Shown piece by piece: positions 26,224 to 35,438 of a DNA stretch of 64,000 nucleotides. Position numbers and translations under genes: made by a program. Source of the DNA: JANQMX01 sp965247175 (GTDB taxonomy: Bacteria > Pseudomonadota > Alphaproteobacteria > Kiloniellales > DSM-21159). The notes under the pieces were generated by a model. That model was not told where the DNA came from. It did not search any database and was given only the letters and a program-made list of their open reading frames with translations. Position 1 is the first letter of the stretch. Every line of letters starts with the position of its first letter. The stretch covers positions 2,666,001 to 2,730,000 of the forward strand of contig OZ252006.1 of the NCBI GenBank assembly GCA_965247175.1. Direction: 5' to 3'.

Positions 26224-27435
26224 ATGGCACACATGAAGGGAAGGGCTTTGGGCGTCAAGCGGCGCTTGGCCCTCGGCGGCTGCGTTGCGGCCGCTGCGCT
26301 TATGATCGGTTGGAATGGCTGGGCGGCGGAAGCCCCGAAGGTCGTCACCAGCATTTCGCCGGTGCACAGCTTGGTTGCCGGTGTGATGGAAGGCGTTGGT
26401 GAACCCCAGCTCCTGGTCCGCGGCGGTGGCTCACCGCACAGCTATAGCCTGCGCCCCTCGGACGCGCGCGCGCTCGAGCAGGCCGATGTCGTCTTCTGGA
26501 TCGGCGAAGATCTGGAGGTTTTCATGAGCAAGCCGCTCGAAGCGCTGGCCGGTGACGCCGAGGTCGTCGAGCTGATCGAGGCTCCCGGCATTCGGCTTCT
26601 GGACTACCGCGAGGGCGGCTCATGGGAAGCGCACGACGATCATGGTGCAGGCCATGACGACCACGGGCACGACGACCACGCCAAGGCGGACGACCACGAC
26701 GATCACGGGCATGACGATCACGCCCACGATGACCATGGGCATGACGATCACGCCAAAGCCGACGCGCACGACCACGATCACGACGACCACGGGCATGACG
26801 ATCACGCCGAGGCTGACGCGCACGACCACGACCACGACAAGCATGCCCACGACGAGCACGGGCATGACGACCATGACCACGATAAGCACGCCCATGAAGG
26901 GCATGCGCATGGCGAGAAAGACGTGCACATCTGGCTCGACCCGCACAATGCGAAGCACATCGTCGAAGCCGTAGTGGCGCGCCTGAGCGCCGAGGACCCG
27001 GCGCACGCCTCCGTCTACAAGAGCAACGGTGAAGCGGTTATCGCGCGACTGGATGCTCTAGATACCGAGCTTGCCTCGGCCATGGAGTCGGTTCGGGACC
27101 TGCCCTTCATCGTCTTCCACGACGCCTATCACTACTTCGAGAATCGCTACGGCCTGAACGCCGCCGGCTCGGTCACCGTCAGTCCTGAGCGGCAGCCAGG
27201 TGCCAAGCGGCTGTCCGAGATTCGCGAGAAGGTGGCCGACGCCGGTGCCGTCTGCGTCTTCAGCGAACCGCAGTTCGAGCCGGCGCTTGTAGACACGGTT
27301 GTCGAGGGGACGCCGGCGCGGACGGGCGTGTTGGACCCACTGGGCGCCGAGATTGAACCTGGCCCCGATGCCTATGAAACGCTTCTTCGCAATCTCGCCA
27401 GCAGTTTGAGCGACTGCCTGCGCCCGTCGAGCTAA
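26224..27435 (+). CDS. znuA: Zinc ABC transporter substrate-binding protein with long His-rich loop
   Basis: 403 residues from the ATG at 26224, which has GGGGGAAAG six bases upstream; an earlier ATG at 26197 abuts the Zur box and has no ribosome binding site. Signal peptide: RRLALGGCVAAAALMIGWNGWA. The cluster A-1 fold is seen in VVTSISPVHSLVAGVMEG and GGGSPHSYSLRPSDAR (first zinc histidine), then DVHIWLDPHNAKHI, FIVFHDAYHYFENRYGL and a C-terminal VCVFSEPQFE. Residues about 136-233 are an inserted loop of His and Asp, far longer than the 20-40 residues common in ZnuA; it probably captures zinc in the periplasm for transfer to the binding site. Confidence 0.93.
   Translation: MAHMKGRALGVKRRLALGGCVAAAALMIGWNGWAAEAPKVVTSISPVHSLVAGVMEGVGEPQLLVRGGGSPHSYSLRPSDARALEQADVVFWIGEDLEVFMSKPLEALAGDAEVVELIEAPGIRLLDYREGGSWEAHDDHGAGHDDHGHDDHAKADDHDDHGHDDHAHDDHGHDDHAKADAHDHDHDDHGHDDHAEADAHDHDHDKHAHDEHGHDDHDHDKHAHEGHAHGEKDVHIWLDPHNAKHIVEAVVARLSAEDPAHASVYKSNGEAVIARLDALDTELASAMESVRDLPFIVFHDAYHYFENRYGLNAAGSVTVSPERQPGAKRLSEIREKVADAGAVCVFSEPQFEPALVDTVVEGTPARTGVLDPLGAEIEPGPDAYETLLRNLASSLSDCLRPSS
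26626..26925 (+). repeat. Internal tandem repeats coding for the ZnuA His-rich loop
   Basis: About 300 bases of near-repeats inside znuA, built on the unit GGGCATGACGATCACGCC (seen near 26707, 26737 and 26791, with related units near 26652 and 26859). They encode runs of HDDHGHDDHA, AKADDHD and HDHDHDKHA. Slippage in this tract could change loop length between strains. Confidence 0.75.
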
Positions 27436-27462
27436 GCGCCGGCTAAGGCGTCGTTGCAGTAA

Positions 27463-27591
27463 GTTTGATCCTTTTGACGGAGCGCCGTTGCGAACACTCC
27501 GGACCCGAGGTACTCGGCGTGTACTCCCCCGTCGCGCCGATGCTGTCTCGATTAATACGTCCGCGACGGCGTTCCGCCAAAAGGATCAAAC
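27463..27591. repeat. 129-bp element with 30-bp imperfect inverted termini (MITE-like)
   Basis: The left arm (27463-27492, GTTTGATCCTTTTGACGGAG...) and the reverse complement of the right arm (27562-27591) agree at 27 of 30 positions. The 69-base centre contains a GTACTC direct repeat (27520s). It lies between the convergent stops of znuA (27435) and the NicO gene (27612). No transposase and no clear target duplication are seen; it could be a miniature element or a long bidirectional terminator-like structure. Confidence 0.75.
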
Positions 27592-27611
27592 GAAGCTGTA
27601 CGTCACCTCCC

Positions 27612-28592
27612 TCAAAGACCAAGCGGGTGACGCGGCCCAAAGGACGCGAGCAACAGCGAATAGCCGATCAGGGCGAGCAGCACGCCGCCGCCCAAGGCCA
27701 CCAGATCAGCTGAGAACATCCAGCTTCCGCCGCGGCTTGCCACGAGCCGGCCGGCGAGAGAACGGGCGTTGACCGCCGCGAAGGCCAGAGCGGAGACGGC
27801 GATCGCAGTCCCGGCCGACATGGCGACAACCGCTGCGACCCCGGCCCAGTAGAGACCGGCGATCTGCGCAAACACGAGCACCAGGACACCCCCGGTGCAG
27901 GGCCGTAGGCCGATCGAGAGGATCACGCCCAAGGTTGCCCGAAAACTCCCGCCCGCGGCGATCTGCTCTTCGGAGGGCGCGTGGGAATGGCCGCAGCAGC
28001 CGGCATGTTGGCCACGCCAGCGCTTCAGGCCACTGCGCGCGGCGCGATAGATCAGGTAGCCACCCAGCGCGGTCAACAGCGCAAAGCTGGCCCGCTCGCT
28101 CCAGCTCACAGCCTCCGTGGTCTCTCGCGGCAGCCAGCCCGCAAGAAGGATCAAGCCGTAGACCAGAACGATGGCGACCAGGCCCTGGGTAAAGGCCGCT
28201 ACAACGGCCAAGAGGACCCCTCGCTTCGTCTGCTCCCGATGGGTCATCAGATAGGTCGTCAGTACGGCCTTGCCGTGACCGGGCCCTGCCGCATGGAAGA
28301 CGCCGTAGAGGAAGCTCGCCGAGATCAGCGTCCAGGCCGCCGCGGTGCCTCCGTTCTTGGTGAGGTCGCGCAGCCCGTCAATCAGCTCCTGGTGAAAGGC
28401 CCGCTGCTGCGCATAGATCCAGCCGATCATCTGGGACCAGAGCGAAGGCTCGGCCGGCGGCACGACCGGCTGTGCATCCCCTCCCTGCACCAGACCCTGG
28501 CTCCAGGCCGCAGTCGCGAAGGCGGTCGCGAAGACACAGGCCAGGGCCGTCAACAAAAGGCTTGCTGATACGGGCCGCGACTTCAGTTGCAT
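27612..28592 (-). CDS. NicO/RcnA-family nickel/cobalt-type transporter
   Basis: 326 residues from the ATG at 28592, which overlaps the end of the DUF1007 gene by 10 bases (coupled). An N-terminal signal or membrane segment precedes six or more helices. The family signature HAAGPGHGKAVL in the first conserved helix and the polar SIGLRPCTGGVLVLVFA in a later one identify the NicO group. A short cytoplasmic loop, HAGCCGHSHAPSEE, could bind metal. Members either export Ni/Co (RcnA) or work with DUF1007 proteins in metal handling. Given the neighbouring zur-znu genes, zinc is a reasonable substrate (inference). Confidence 0.82.
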   Translation of the reverse strand: MQLKSRPVSASLLLTALACVFATAFATAAWSQGLVQGGDAQPVVPPAEPSLWSQMIGWIYAQQRAFHQELIDGLRDLTKNGGTAAAWTLISASFLYGVFHAAGPGHGKAVLTTYLMTHREQTKRGVLLAVVAAFTQGLVAIVLVYGLILLAGWLPRETTEAVSWSERASFALLTALGGYLIYRAARSGLKRWRGQHAGCCGHSHAPSEEQIAAGGSFRATLGVILSIGLRPCTGGVLVLVFAQIAGLYWAGVAAVVAMSAGTAIAVSALAFAAVNARSLAGRLVASRGGSWMFSADLVALGGGVLLALIGYSLLLASFGPRHPLGL

Positions 28593-29230
28593 GCGACGGT
28601 CACCCACTCGGCGAAAAGAACACCAAGGCCGTCACCGGCCGTTTCTGTACGATCCAGAGCCGCGGCGAAGGAGACTGTCTCGGGAGTCGGGTTCGGCTCC
28701 TCCAGCACGTAGGAGCAACTCGCCGGCGCTTCGCTCAAGACGATGGCATCGGGCGCACCGGAGTGCAGCAGCTCGACGAAGTACGTCGGGTCGTAGACCG
28801 CGTAGCGGAAATCCTTGTCTGCGATATCGACAGGCTCGGCGAACGGCAGGAAGAAGCGCATGCGCAGGCGATCGTTGTCGACCCATGCCGAGGCATCGCC
28901 GGCGGTCGCCAGCGTCACTGGCTGCTCATCGAGCAGAACGCTGGTGAAGTAGTCGTAGTCCTTCAGGCTGGTCATGTTGGCGTTCAGGAGATCGGCGATC
29001 TTGTCCTCGTCGGCCTCCCCGTCGCCATCGGCGTCGAGCCCACCGGCCGCGAAGGCCGTGTAGAGCTCATCGAAAATCCAGAGCTCACGCAAACCGACCA
29101 CCTGGCCGCTGCCGTTGAAGACCGCTTCGACCTTGACGTCGATACGCACGTGGGGATGGGCTTGCGCCGAGGCAGCCCATACCAGACCGAGCAGCGCCCC
29201 CGCGACGGCTGCCAAACAACCTCTGAACAT
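28583..29230 (-). CDS. DUF1007 family periplasmic protein
   Basis: 215 residues from the ATG at 29230, preceded by AAGGAGATTGGTA. Signal peptide (LAAVAGALLGLVWAASAQA) followed at once by the family hallmark HPHVRIDVKVEAVF, then LWIFDELYTAF. A DADGDGEADEDK segment resembles an EF-hand-like loop. DUF1007 proteins travel with NicO-type transporters and their mature N-terminal HPHV likely binds metal. First gene of a two-gene operon with the NicO gene. An imperfect palindrome GTTACGATTCGTCAC upstream (near 29304-29318) is a weak Zur-box candidate. Confidence 0.83.
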   Translation of the reverse strand: MFRGCLAAVAGALLGLVWAASAQAHPHVRIDVKVEAVFNGSGQVVGLRELWIFDELYTAFAAGGLDADGDGEADEDKIADLLNANMTSLKDYDYFTSVLLDEQPVTLATAGDASAWVDNDRLRMRFFLPFAEPVDIADKDFRYAVYDPTYFVELLHSGAPDAIVLSEAPASCSYVLEEPNPTPETVSFAAALDRTETAGDGLGVLFAEWVTVACN

Positions 29231-29426
29231 TACCAATCTCCTTGCGGCGCTCATTCTCCGGACGTCTAGCGCACCGCTCAGACCTCCCGTCATAGCGGCG
29301 TTCTGTTACGATTCGTCACGCGCTGTGCATTCTTAGACCATGACAATTCAGTTAGGCCTACGATTGCGGGGATTTCCAGGCAAGCCGATCTCGCGAAAGC
29401 TTGTGGTCGCTTGCCCGAGGTGGCGA

Positions 29427-30557
29427 TTAATCCACAGGCTCGAGGCGAAGCAAACGGCCGTCGTAGCTGTCGGTCAGCAGGTAGATGAAGCCGTCCGGGC
29501 CGGTCAGCACGTCGCGGACCCGCTCGTCGAGGCCCGTCAGTAGCTCCTCCTGCGCCACGATGCGGTCGCCCTCCATGTCCAGCCGACGCAGGTGGCGGAG
29601 CCTGAGAGCGCCGACGAAGAGATCGCCGCGCCAGGCGGGAAAGGCATCGCCGTCATAGAAATCCATGCCGGACGGTGCGATCGAGGGGTCCCAATAGACC
29701 ACCGGCTGCTCCATGCCGGGCTTCTCGGTGTACTCCGAGATGATCACGCCGGTGTAGTCGATGCCGTAGGTGATCTCCGGCCAGCCATAGTTGGCGCCGG
29801 GCCGCAGCAGATTGACCTCGTCACCGCCGCGCGGCCCGTGCTCGTGGATCCAGATCGCACCGGTCTCCGGGTGGACCGCAAGCCCTTGGACGTTGCGATG
29901 CCCGTAGGTGAAGATCTCAGGCCGCGCATCCGCGGTCGCGAGGAAGGGGTTGTCGTCCGGGACGCTGCCGTCCGGATTGAGCCGCAGGACCTTGCCGATG
30001 TGATCGCCCAGCTCCTGCGCGCGCTCCATCTGACTGTAGCGGTCGCCGAGCGTCACCAGCAGCGCACCGTCAGGCGCGAAACGCAGGCGCGCACCAAAGT
30101 GATGCCCGCCGCGGAGCTTCGGCTCGGAGACCAGGATGACCTCGAAGTCCTCCAAACGGGTGCCGTTCAGCCGGCCTCGCCCGACCTCGGTGCTGACACC
30201 GCCCTCCCCGGCCACATAGGCCAGATAGACGAGCCCATTCTCGGCAAAGCCCGGGTCGAGCACCACATCCAGCAGGCCACCTTGGCCGCGCGCGATGATC
30301 TCGGGCAGGCCATCTACCCGGCTCTTGCTGCCGTCCGGGGCAATACGGCGCAGGAATCCGCTGCGCTCTGTGACCAGCCAACCGCCATCGGGCAGAAAGG
30401 CCAGGCCCCAGGGGTTCCGCAACTCCTCGGCAAGCGTCACCACGCGAAAGCTATGATGCTGAGAGGTTTCGACCTGGGCGGCAGCCGCCGTGCCAGCCAG
30501 AAGCGCCGGCAACGCGAGCGCGAGCAAGACATGAACGCGTTTGATAAGCCACAGCAT
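29427..30557 (-). CDS. PQQ-dependent aldose sugar dehydrogenase-like protein
   Basis: 376 residues from the ATG at 30557 with AAGGGGGA upstream. Signal peptide (RVHVLLALALPALLAGTAAA). Six-bladed beta-propeller of the YliI/Asd type: ELRNPWGLAFLPDGGWLVTER at the start, GGLLDVVLDPGFAENGLVYLAY, RYSQMERAQELGDHIGKVLR, FTYGHRNVQGLAVHP and IWIHEHGPRGGDEVNLL. These contain the histidine and arginine residues that hold PQQ. It oxidises sugars in the periplasm and feeds electrons to the respiratory chain; the true substrate is unclear for this family. Confidence 0.9.
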   Translation of the reverse strand: MLWLIKRVHVLLALALPALLAGTAAAAQVETSQHHSFRVVTLAEELRNPWGLAFLPDGGWLVTERSGFLRRIAPDGSKSRVDGLPEIIARGQGGLLDVVLDPGFAENGLVYLAYVAGEGGVSTEVGRGRLNGTRLEDFEVILVSEPKLRGGHHFGARLRFAPDGALLVTLGDRYSQMERAQELGDHIGKVLRLNPDGSVPDDNPFLATADARPEIFTYGHRNVQGLAVHPETGAIWIHEHGPRGGDEVNLLRPGANYGWPEITYGIDYTGVIISEYTEKPGMEQPVVYWDPSIAPSGMDFYDGDAFPAWRGDLFVGALRLRHLRRLDMEGDRIVAQEELLTGLDERVRDVLTGPDGFIYLLTDSYDGRLLRLEPVD

Positions 30558-30680
30558 TCCGTGTGAGTCCCCCTTGCCTAGTGAGCTGCACAGCCCGCTC
30601 TTGGCCAGTGATATGCTGCCGAAAGGCACGCAAGGAAAGTCCGTGGGCGCACAGCGCACCGCCCCGCCGCAGCGTTCCGG

Positions 30681-31100
30681 TCAGCGGGTATCTCGCAGAC
30701 TTCGCGAAATGCGCCTTTGCTCGCCGCGCAGCGTTCGAATGCGGCGATCGATGCGGTTGTCCCGCCCACCCGGGACCCGCTCCAGGCGTCGGATGGCCTG
30801 GCCGGTGCGGCGCTTATAGCGTTCCGCCTTGCTGCGCTCGACGCCGCTTGGCCGCTTGTTTGGATTGTTAAGCAGCAGGCTATTGGGCCCGCTCGTGCTC
30901 GGCCGGCTCAAGTCCCGCCGCACGCTTGGGGAGAGCTGACGCCGAACCCCCGGTCTGCCGAAGTAATAGCGCGCGCCAGTCGTCGCCTCGTCCGCCGCGG
31001 CTGACCCGCCAAGACCGAGCACCGGCGGGGCTGCGGCCGCGAAGGCTGCGGCCAAACCGAGGCGGAAGAAGCTTCGGCGCGAAATGGTGCCGTCCGTCAT
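30681..31100 (-). CDS. Basic Tat-exported hypothetical protein
   Basis: 139 residues from the ATG at 31100. The N-terminus has a twin-arginine signal, SRRSFFRLGLAAAFAAAAPPVLGLG. The mature part is strongly basic, about a quarter Arg and Lys (NKRPSGVERSKAERYKRRTGQ, RRLERVPGGRDNRIDRRIR), with no cysteines and a possible helical second half. I do not recognise a family. It follows the MFS gene at 31143-32414 on the same strand by 42 bases and may share its transcript. Confidence 0.65.
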   Translation of the reverse strand: MTDGTISRRSFFRLGLAAAFAAAAPPVLGLGGSAAADEATTGARYYFGRPGVRRQLSPSVRRDLSRPSTSGPNSLLLNNPNKRPSGVERSKAERYKRRTGQAIRRLERVPGGRDNRIDRRIRTLRGEQRRISRSLRDTR

Positions 31101-31142
31101 AGGAAGGACATGGGGCCGCCAGCATGGCAATACCATGGCATT

Positions 31143-32414
31143 TCAGCCCCTGTCGGCTTCGGCCTTCCCATTCGACTCCCGACTCTCGTCACCGTCTCCG
31201 CTGTCACGGCGCGCCAGCTTGAAGATCGCCGGCGAGGTGCGCAGCAGCGCTTCGAAATGGGTCTTGAGCTCCCGCGGGACGGCCGCGCGGCGGGTGATTC
31301 GATAGAGCACGAAGACAAGAAAGGCGAGGTGAAGCACCGAGGTATAGGCAAAAAATCCCGGTGCGCCGTAGTGCTCCAACACCAGCGAGGCGAAGAAGGG
31401 GCCGATGGCGGCGCCGACGCTGAAGAACAGGATGAGGCCCGCCGAGAGCTCGACGTAGTCGCCAGAGCCCGCGCGGTCGTTGGCGTGGGCGATGGAGATG
31501 GAATAGAGCGGCAGCGCCGCAGCACCGAAGACGAAGGCGCCGAAGTAGATGGCATCGGCCGAGCTGCCGGTCAGCGCCGTCAGCAGGGCACCGGCCGCGG
31601 CTGCGCCCAGGGTGCAGCCCATCAGGACGTTGCGGCGGTTGAACTTGTCGGACAGCCAGCCGAGTGGGTACTGGGCCAAGGCGCCTCCGACAATGCCGGC
31701 GGTCATGAAGAAAGCGACGCCTTCCACATCAAAGCCGATCTCCTGCGCGTAGATCGGGCCGATGTTGCGGAAGGCGCTGTTGGTCAGGCCAATGGTCACG
31801 CAACCCATGCAGCCCACGGGAGAGATGGCCCAGACGTGGCCGAGGCGCAGGCGCGGCGAGACCGGCGCTTTCGGATTGCCGCCCCGGGCCAGCGAGATGG
31901 GAAGGAGAGCCAGGCAAAACAGGATGGCGATGACGGAAAAGGCCTCGTAGCCCATGGTGCCGATGATCGGCAGCACGAGCTGCGACGCAGTCACCGCCCC
32001 GAGGTCGACCAGACGGTAGACGCTTAAGATGCGGCCGCGGCCGCTCTCCTCGGATTCGCTGTTGAGCCAGCTCTCCATGACCATGAAGAGGCCAGCGAAG
32101 CAGAAGCCCATGACCAGGCGCACCGCCATCCAGACCCAGGGCTCGACCACCAGCGCGAACACTAGGGCTCCCACCGCCGCCAAGGCGGAGAGCGCGGCAA
32201 AAACCCGGATATGGCCGGCGCGCGCGATCAGCTGGGCGCCGACCAGGCAGCTGATGATGTAGCCGGTGAAATAGAGGGTCCCCATCAGGCCGATGAGGCT
32301 GGGCGGAAAACCTTCCTGGCCGGCGCGCACGGCGACCAGGGTGATCTGCATGCCGTTGCCCGCCAACAGGATACCTGCCGACGCAAGCAGAGGCAGAAGA
32401 GACTTGGGAACCAT
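31143..32414 (-). CDS. MFS transporter, YcaD-like
   Basis: 423 residues with 12 predicted helices and a charged C-terminal tail. Motifs: LLASAGILLAGNGMQITLVAVRA at the N-terminus, the loop 2-3 region LVGAQLIARAGHIRVFAAL, GFCFAGLFMVMESWLNSES (the MESWL segment typical of YcaD-like MFS proteins), and the second-half loop YPLGWLSDKFNRRNVL. Probably an exporter; the substrate is not known. A longer antisense-like frame at 31729-32601 is a shadow. Confidence 0.85.
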   Translation of the reverse strand: MVPKSLLPLLASAGILLAGNGMQITLVAVRAGQEGFPPSLIGLMGTLYFTGYIISCLVGAQLIARAGHIRVFAALSALAAVGALVFALVVEPWVWMAVRLVMGFCFAGLFMVMESWLNSESEESGRGRILSVYRLVDLGAVTASQLVLPIIGTMGYEAFSVIAILFCLALLPISLARGGNPKAPVSPRLRLGHVWAISPVGCMGCVTIGLTNSAFRNIGPIYAQEIGFDVEGVAFFMTAGIVGGALAQYPLGWLSDKFNRRNVLMGCTLGAAAAGALLTALTGSSADAIYFGAFVFGAAALPLYSISIAHANDRAGSGDYVELSAGLILFFSVGAAIGPFFASLVLEHYGAPGFFAYTSVLHLAFLVFVLYRITRRAAVPRELKTHFEALLRTSPAIFKLARRDSGDGDESRESNGKAEADRG

Positions 32415-32539
32415 GGGAAGCGACGACCTGACGATCGGCAGAGCTGTTGCTCAGCCGAAATCCATCATGCAGCGGGTAGAAGAGCAAAGCTAGCGCAAGA
32501 CCGACGCCGAGGGCGCCACGGCGCGCAGCAATTGGGGAG

Positions 32540-33358
32540 TTATGCCGGCAGGACTTGCTTGGCCCGCCAACGGGCGAAAACGTGCAGGCCGTAGCCGGCA
32601 ACGTCGACCAGGCGGCTTTGGGGGTTGAGGCCCGCCGCCTTCCACATCATGGCCATGCCGCGATTGAACTGCTTGCGCGAATAGTAGCGGAAGGCGCGGT
32701 TGATGTAGGCGCGATTGTAGTAGCGCCGATCGTAGTCGCTGCCCTCGGGCGAGTTCGCAGCATAGAAAGCGTAGGAGAGCTCGTCGTCCTCGGTCTCTTT
32801 GAAGCGGGACGCGGCGATCAGGAAGCGGCGCAGCCGGCCGATCCGCTCCTTCTCCAGGTATCGCTTGAGGTGGGTGTAGAACAGCTTGTAATGGCGCAGT
32901 TCGTCCGCAGCGATGTGCTGGCAAATCTCTTTCAGGACCGGTTCCTGCGCCGCCTCGGCCAGGGAGCTGTAGTAGGACGAGGTGCCTATCTCCACCATGC
33001 AGCGGGCGACCAACTCGCCTGAGCGGGAGCCCCTGATGGACTCTTCAGACTGGAGCTGCAGGTGAAAGCCCTCGCGAAAGCGCTTGAAGCTGGCCTCGAA
33101 GTCGAACTCCGGGTCGGCCATCTGGGCCCAGCGGCCGAGCGCCTCACCATGCTTGACCTCTTCGCCGGCCCAGAGCTCAGCGGCATCGCAGAAGCTCTCG
33201 TCGTCGCTGAAGACGTTGCTGAGGTAGGTGGCGTAGTCGCCGCCGTTGTATTCGACAAGACTGGCGGCCTTTACCAGCAACAGAATATCGGGATCGACTT
33301 TCGAGGGGTCGAAGCGACCCCAGTCGATACCATCAATTGTCCAATTCTCTGCGGCCAT
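32540..33358 (-). CDS. Ferritin-like diiron protein, acyl-ACP desaturase-like fold
   Basis: 272 residues from the ATG at 33358; the frame upstream of it lacks a better start. Two helix pairs carry carboxylate-histidine motifs of a diiron centre: FCDAAELWAGEEVKHGEALG (E, then E-x-x-H) and CMVEIGTSSYYSSLAE followed by HIAADELRHYKLFY (E, then E-x-x-H). The overall order recalls stearoyl-ACP desaturases and rubrerythrin-like proteins. It is a conserved, uncharacterised family of Alphaproteobacteria as far as I can tell; an oxidase or hydroxylase role is likely (inference). Confidence 0.72.
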   Translation of the reverse strand: MAAENWTIDGIDWGRFDPSKVDPDILLLVKAASLVEYNGGDYATYLSNVFSDDESFCDAAELWAGEEVKHGEALGRWAQMADPEFDFEASFKRFREGFHLQLQSEESIRGSRSGELVARCMVEIGTSSYYSSLAEAAQEPVLKEICQHIAADELRHYKLFYTHLKRYLEKERIGRLRRFLIAASRFKETEDDELSYAFYAANSPEGSDYDRRYYNRAYINRAFRYYSRKQFNRGMAMMWKAAGLNPQSRLVDVAGYGLHVFARWRAKQVLPA

Positions 33359-33471
33359 TGACCTGCTAGCCCCGAACGCCCTCAAACCGCCACCATTGGT
33401 GCGGCCGATCAATATTTGATGGTTAACCGAGTTTCGTGCAACCCCTCGCACGTCGGCTCATCTTTTTGAAC

Positions 33472-33494
33472 AGGCGCCTTAGCGGTCAGCGCCT
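33472..33494 (-). terminator. Hairpin after atpC
   Basis: AGGCGC (33472-33477) pairs with GCGCCT (33489-33494), seven bases beyond the atpC stop on the minus strand. There is no T-run after it on that strand, so it is a weak intrinsic terminator or an mRNA 3'-end structure. Confidence 0.35.
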
Positions 33495-33500
33495 TCCCCT

Positions 33501-33908
33501 CTAACGCTTCAGAACGCGCAGTTGCTCCTCGGCGATCTTGATGCGTTTGTTCGCGTCCGCGCGTTCCTGATCGTTCTTGGCATCGCTGGCATCTTCCTGC
33601 GCCTCGCGAAGCGCCTGCTCGACCGCCGCGCGGTCGAGATCTTCCACCGGAACGGCTTCCTCGACCAGCACGGTGCAGCGATCCCCGACCACCTCGGCGA
33701 AACCGCCGGCCACGAAGATGCGACGAGATACCTCAGCCCGGGTCTCGTAGACCGAGATTGCACCGGGCCGCACCGTGGCGATCAGGGGCGCGTGCCGCGG
33801 CAAGACACCGAAGTCGCCTTCGCTGCCCGGCACCACGACCATCGCCACCGGCTCGGAGACCAGCAAGCGCTCCGGAGAGACAAGCTCGAACTGAAGCGTT
33901 TCCGCCAT
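33501..33908 (-). CDS. atpC: F1 ATP synthase subunit epsilon
   Basis: 135 residues, typical for alphaproteobacteria. The N-terminal beta-sandwich begins LQFELVSPERLLVSEPVAMVVVPGSEGDFGVLPRHAPLIATVRPG, followed by a helical hairpin (LDRAAVEQALREAQEDASDAKN...). It is part of the central rotor stalk and an inhibitor of ATP hydrolysis. Last gene of atpHAGDC. A hairpin lies in the 56-base spacer that separates it from atpD. Confidence 0.97.
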   Translation of the reverse strand: MAETLQFELVSPERLLVSEPVAMVVVPGSEGDFGVLPRHAPLIATVRPGAISVYETRAEVSRRIFVAGGFAEVVGDRCTVLVEEAVPVEDLDRAAVEQALREAQEDASDAKNDQERADANKRIKIAEEQLRVLKR

Positions 33909-33930
33909 TGATCTCTTTTCCTTGTCACAA

Positions 33931-33949
33931 AGCGGGCACGACGCCCGCC
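33931..33949 (-). other. Intercistronic hairpin between atpD and atpC
   Basis: GCGGGC (33932-33937) and GCCCGC (33943-33948) form a perfect 6-bp stem around ACGAC. On the minus strand it is followed by TTTG. It may tune atpC expression relative to atpD by partial termination or mRNA processing. Confidence 0.4.
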
Positions 33950-33964
33950 TCGTACGCGGTTGTG

Positions 33965-35386
<1,422 letters not shown>

Positions 35387-35438
35387 ACTTCTGTACTCCT
35401 TCCTCGAAACGCTGTTCCTGTTCGCCCTGAGGCAGCCC

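Noticed and set aside
26626..26925. Possible CRISPR-like array from regular repeats
   Set aside because: The repeats encode the His-rich loop of ZnuA in frame, without spacers of constant size.
27443..27640. 65-residue minus-strand frame across the MITE-like element
   Set aside because: It covers the inverted repeat itself and the last codons of the NicO gene in another frame; unlikely to be a gene.
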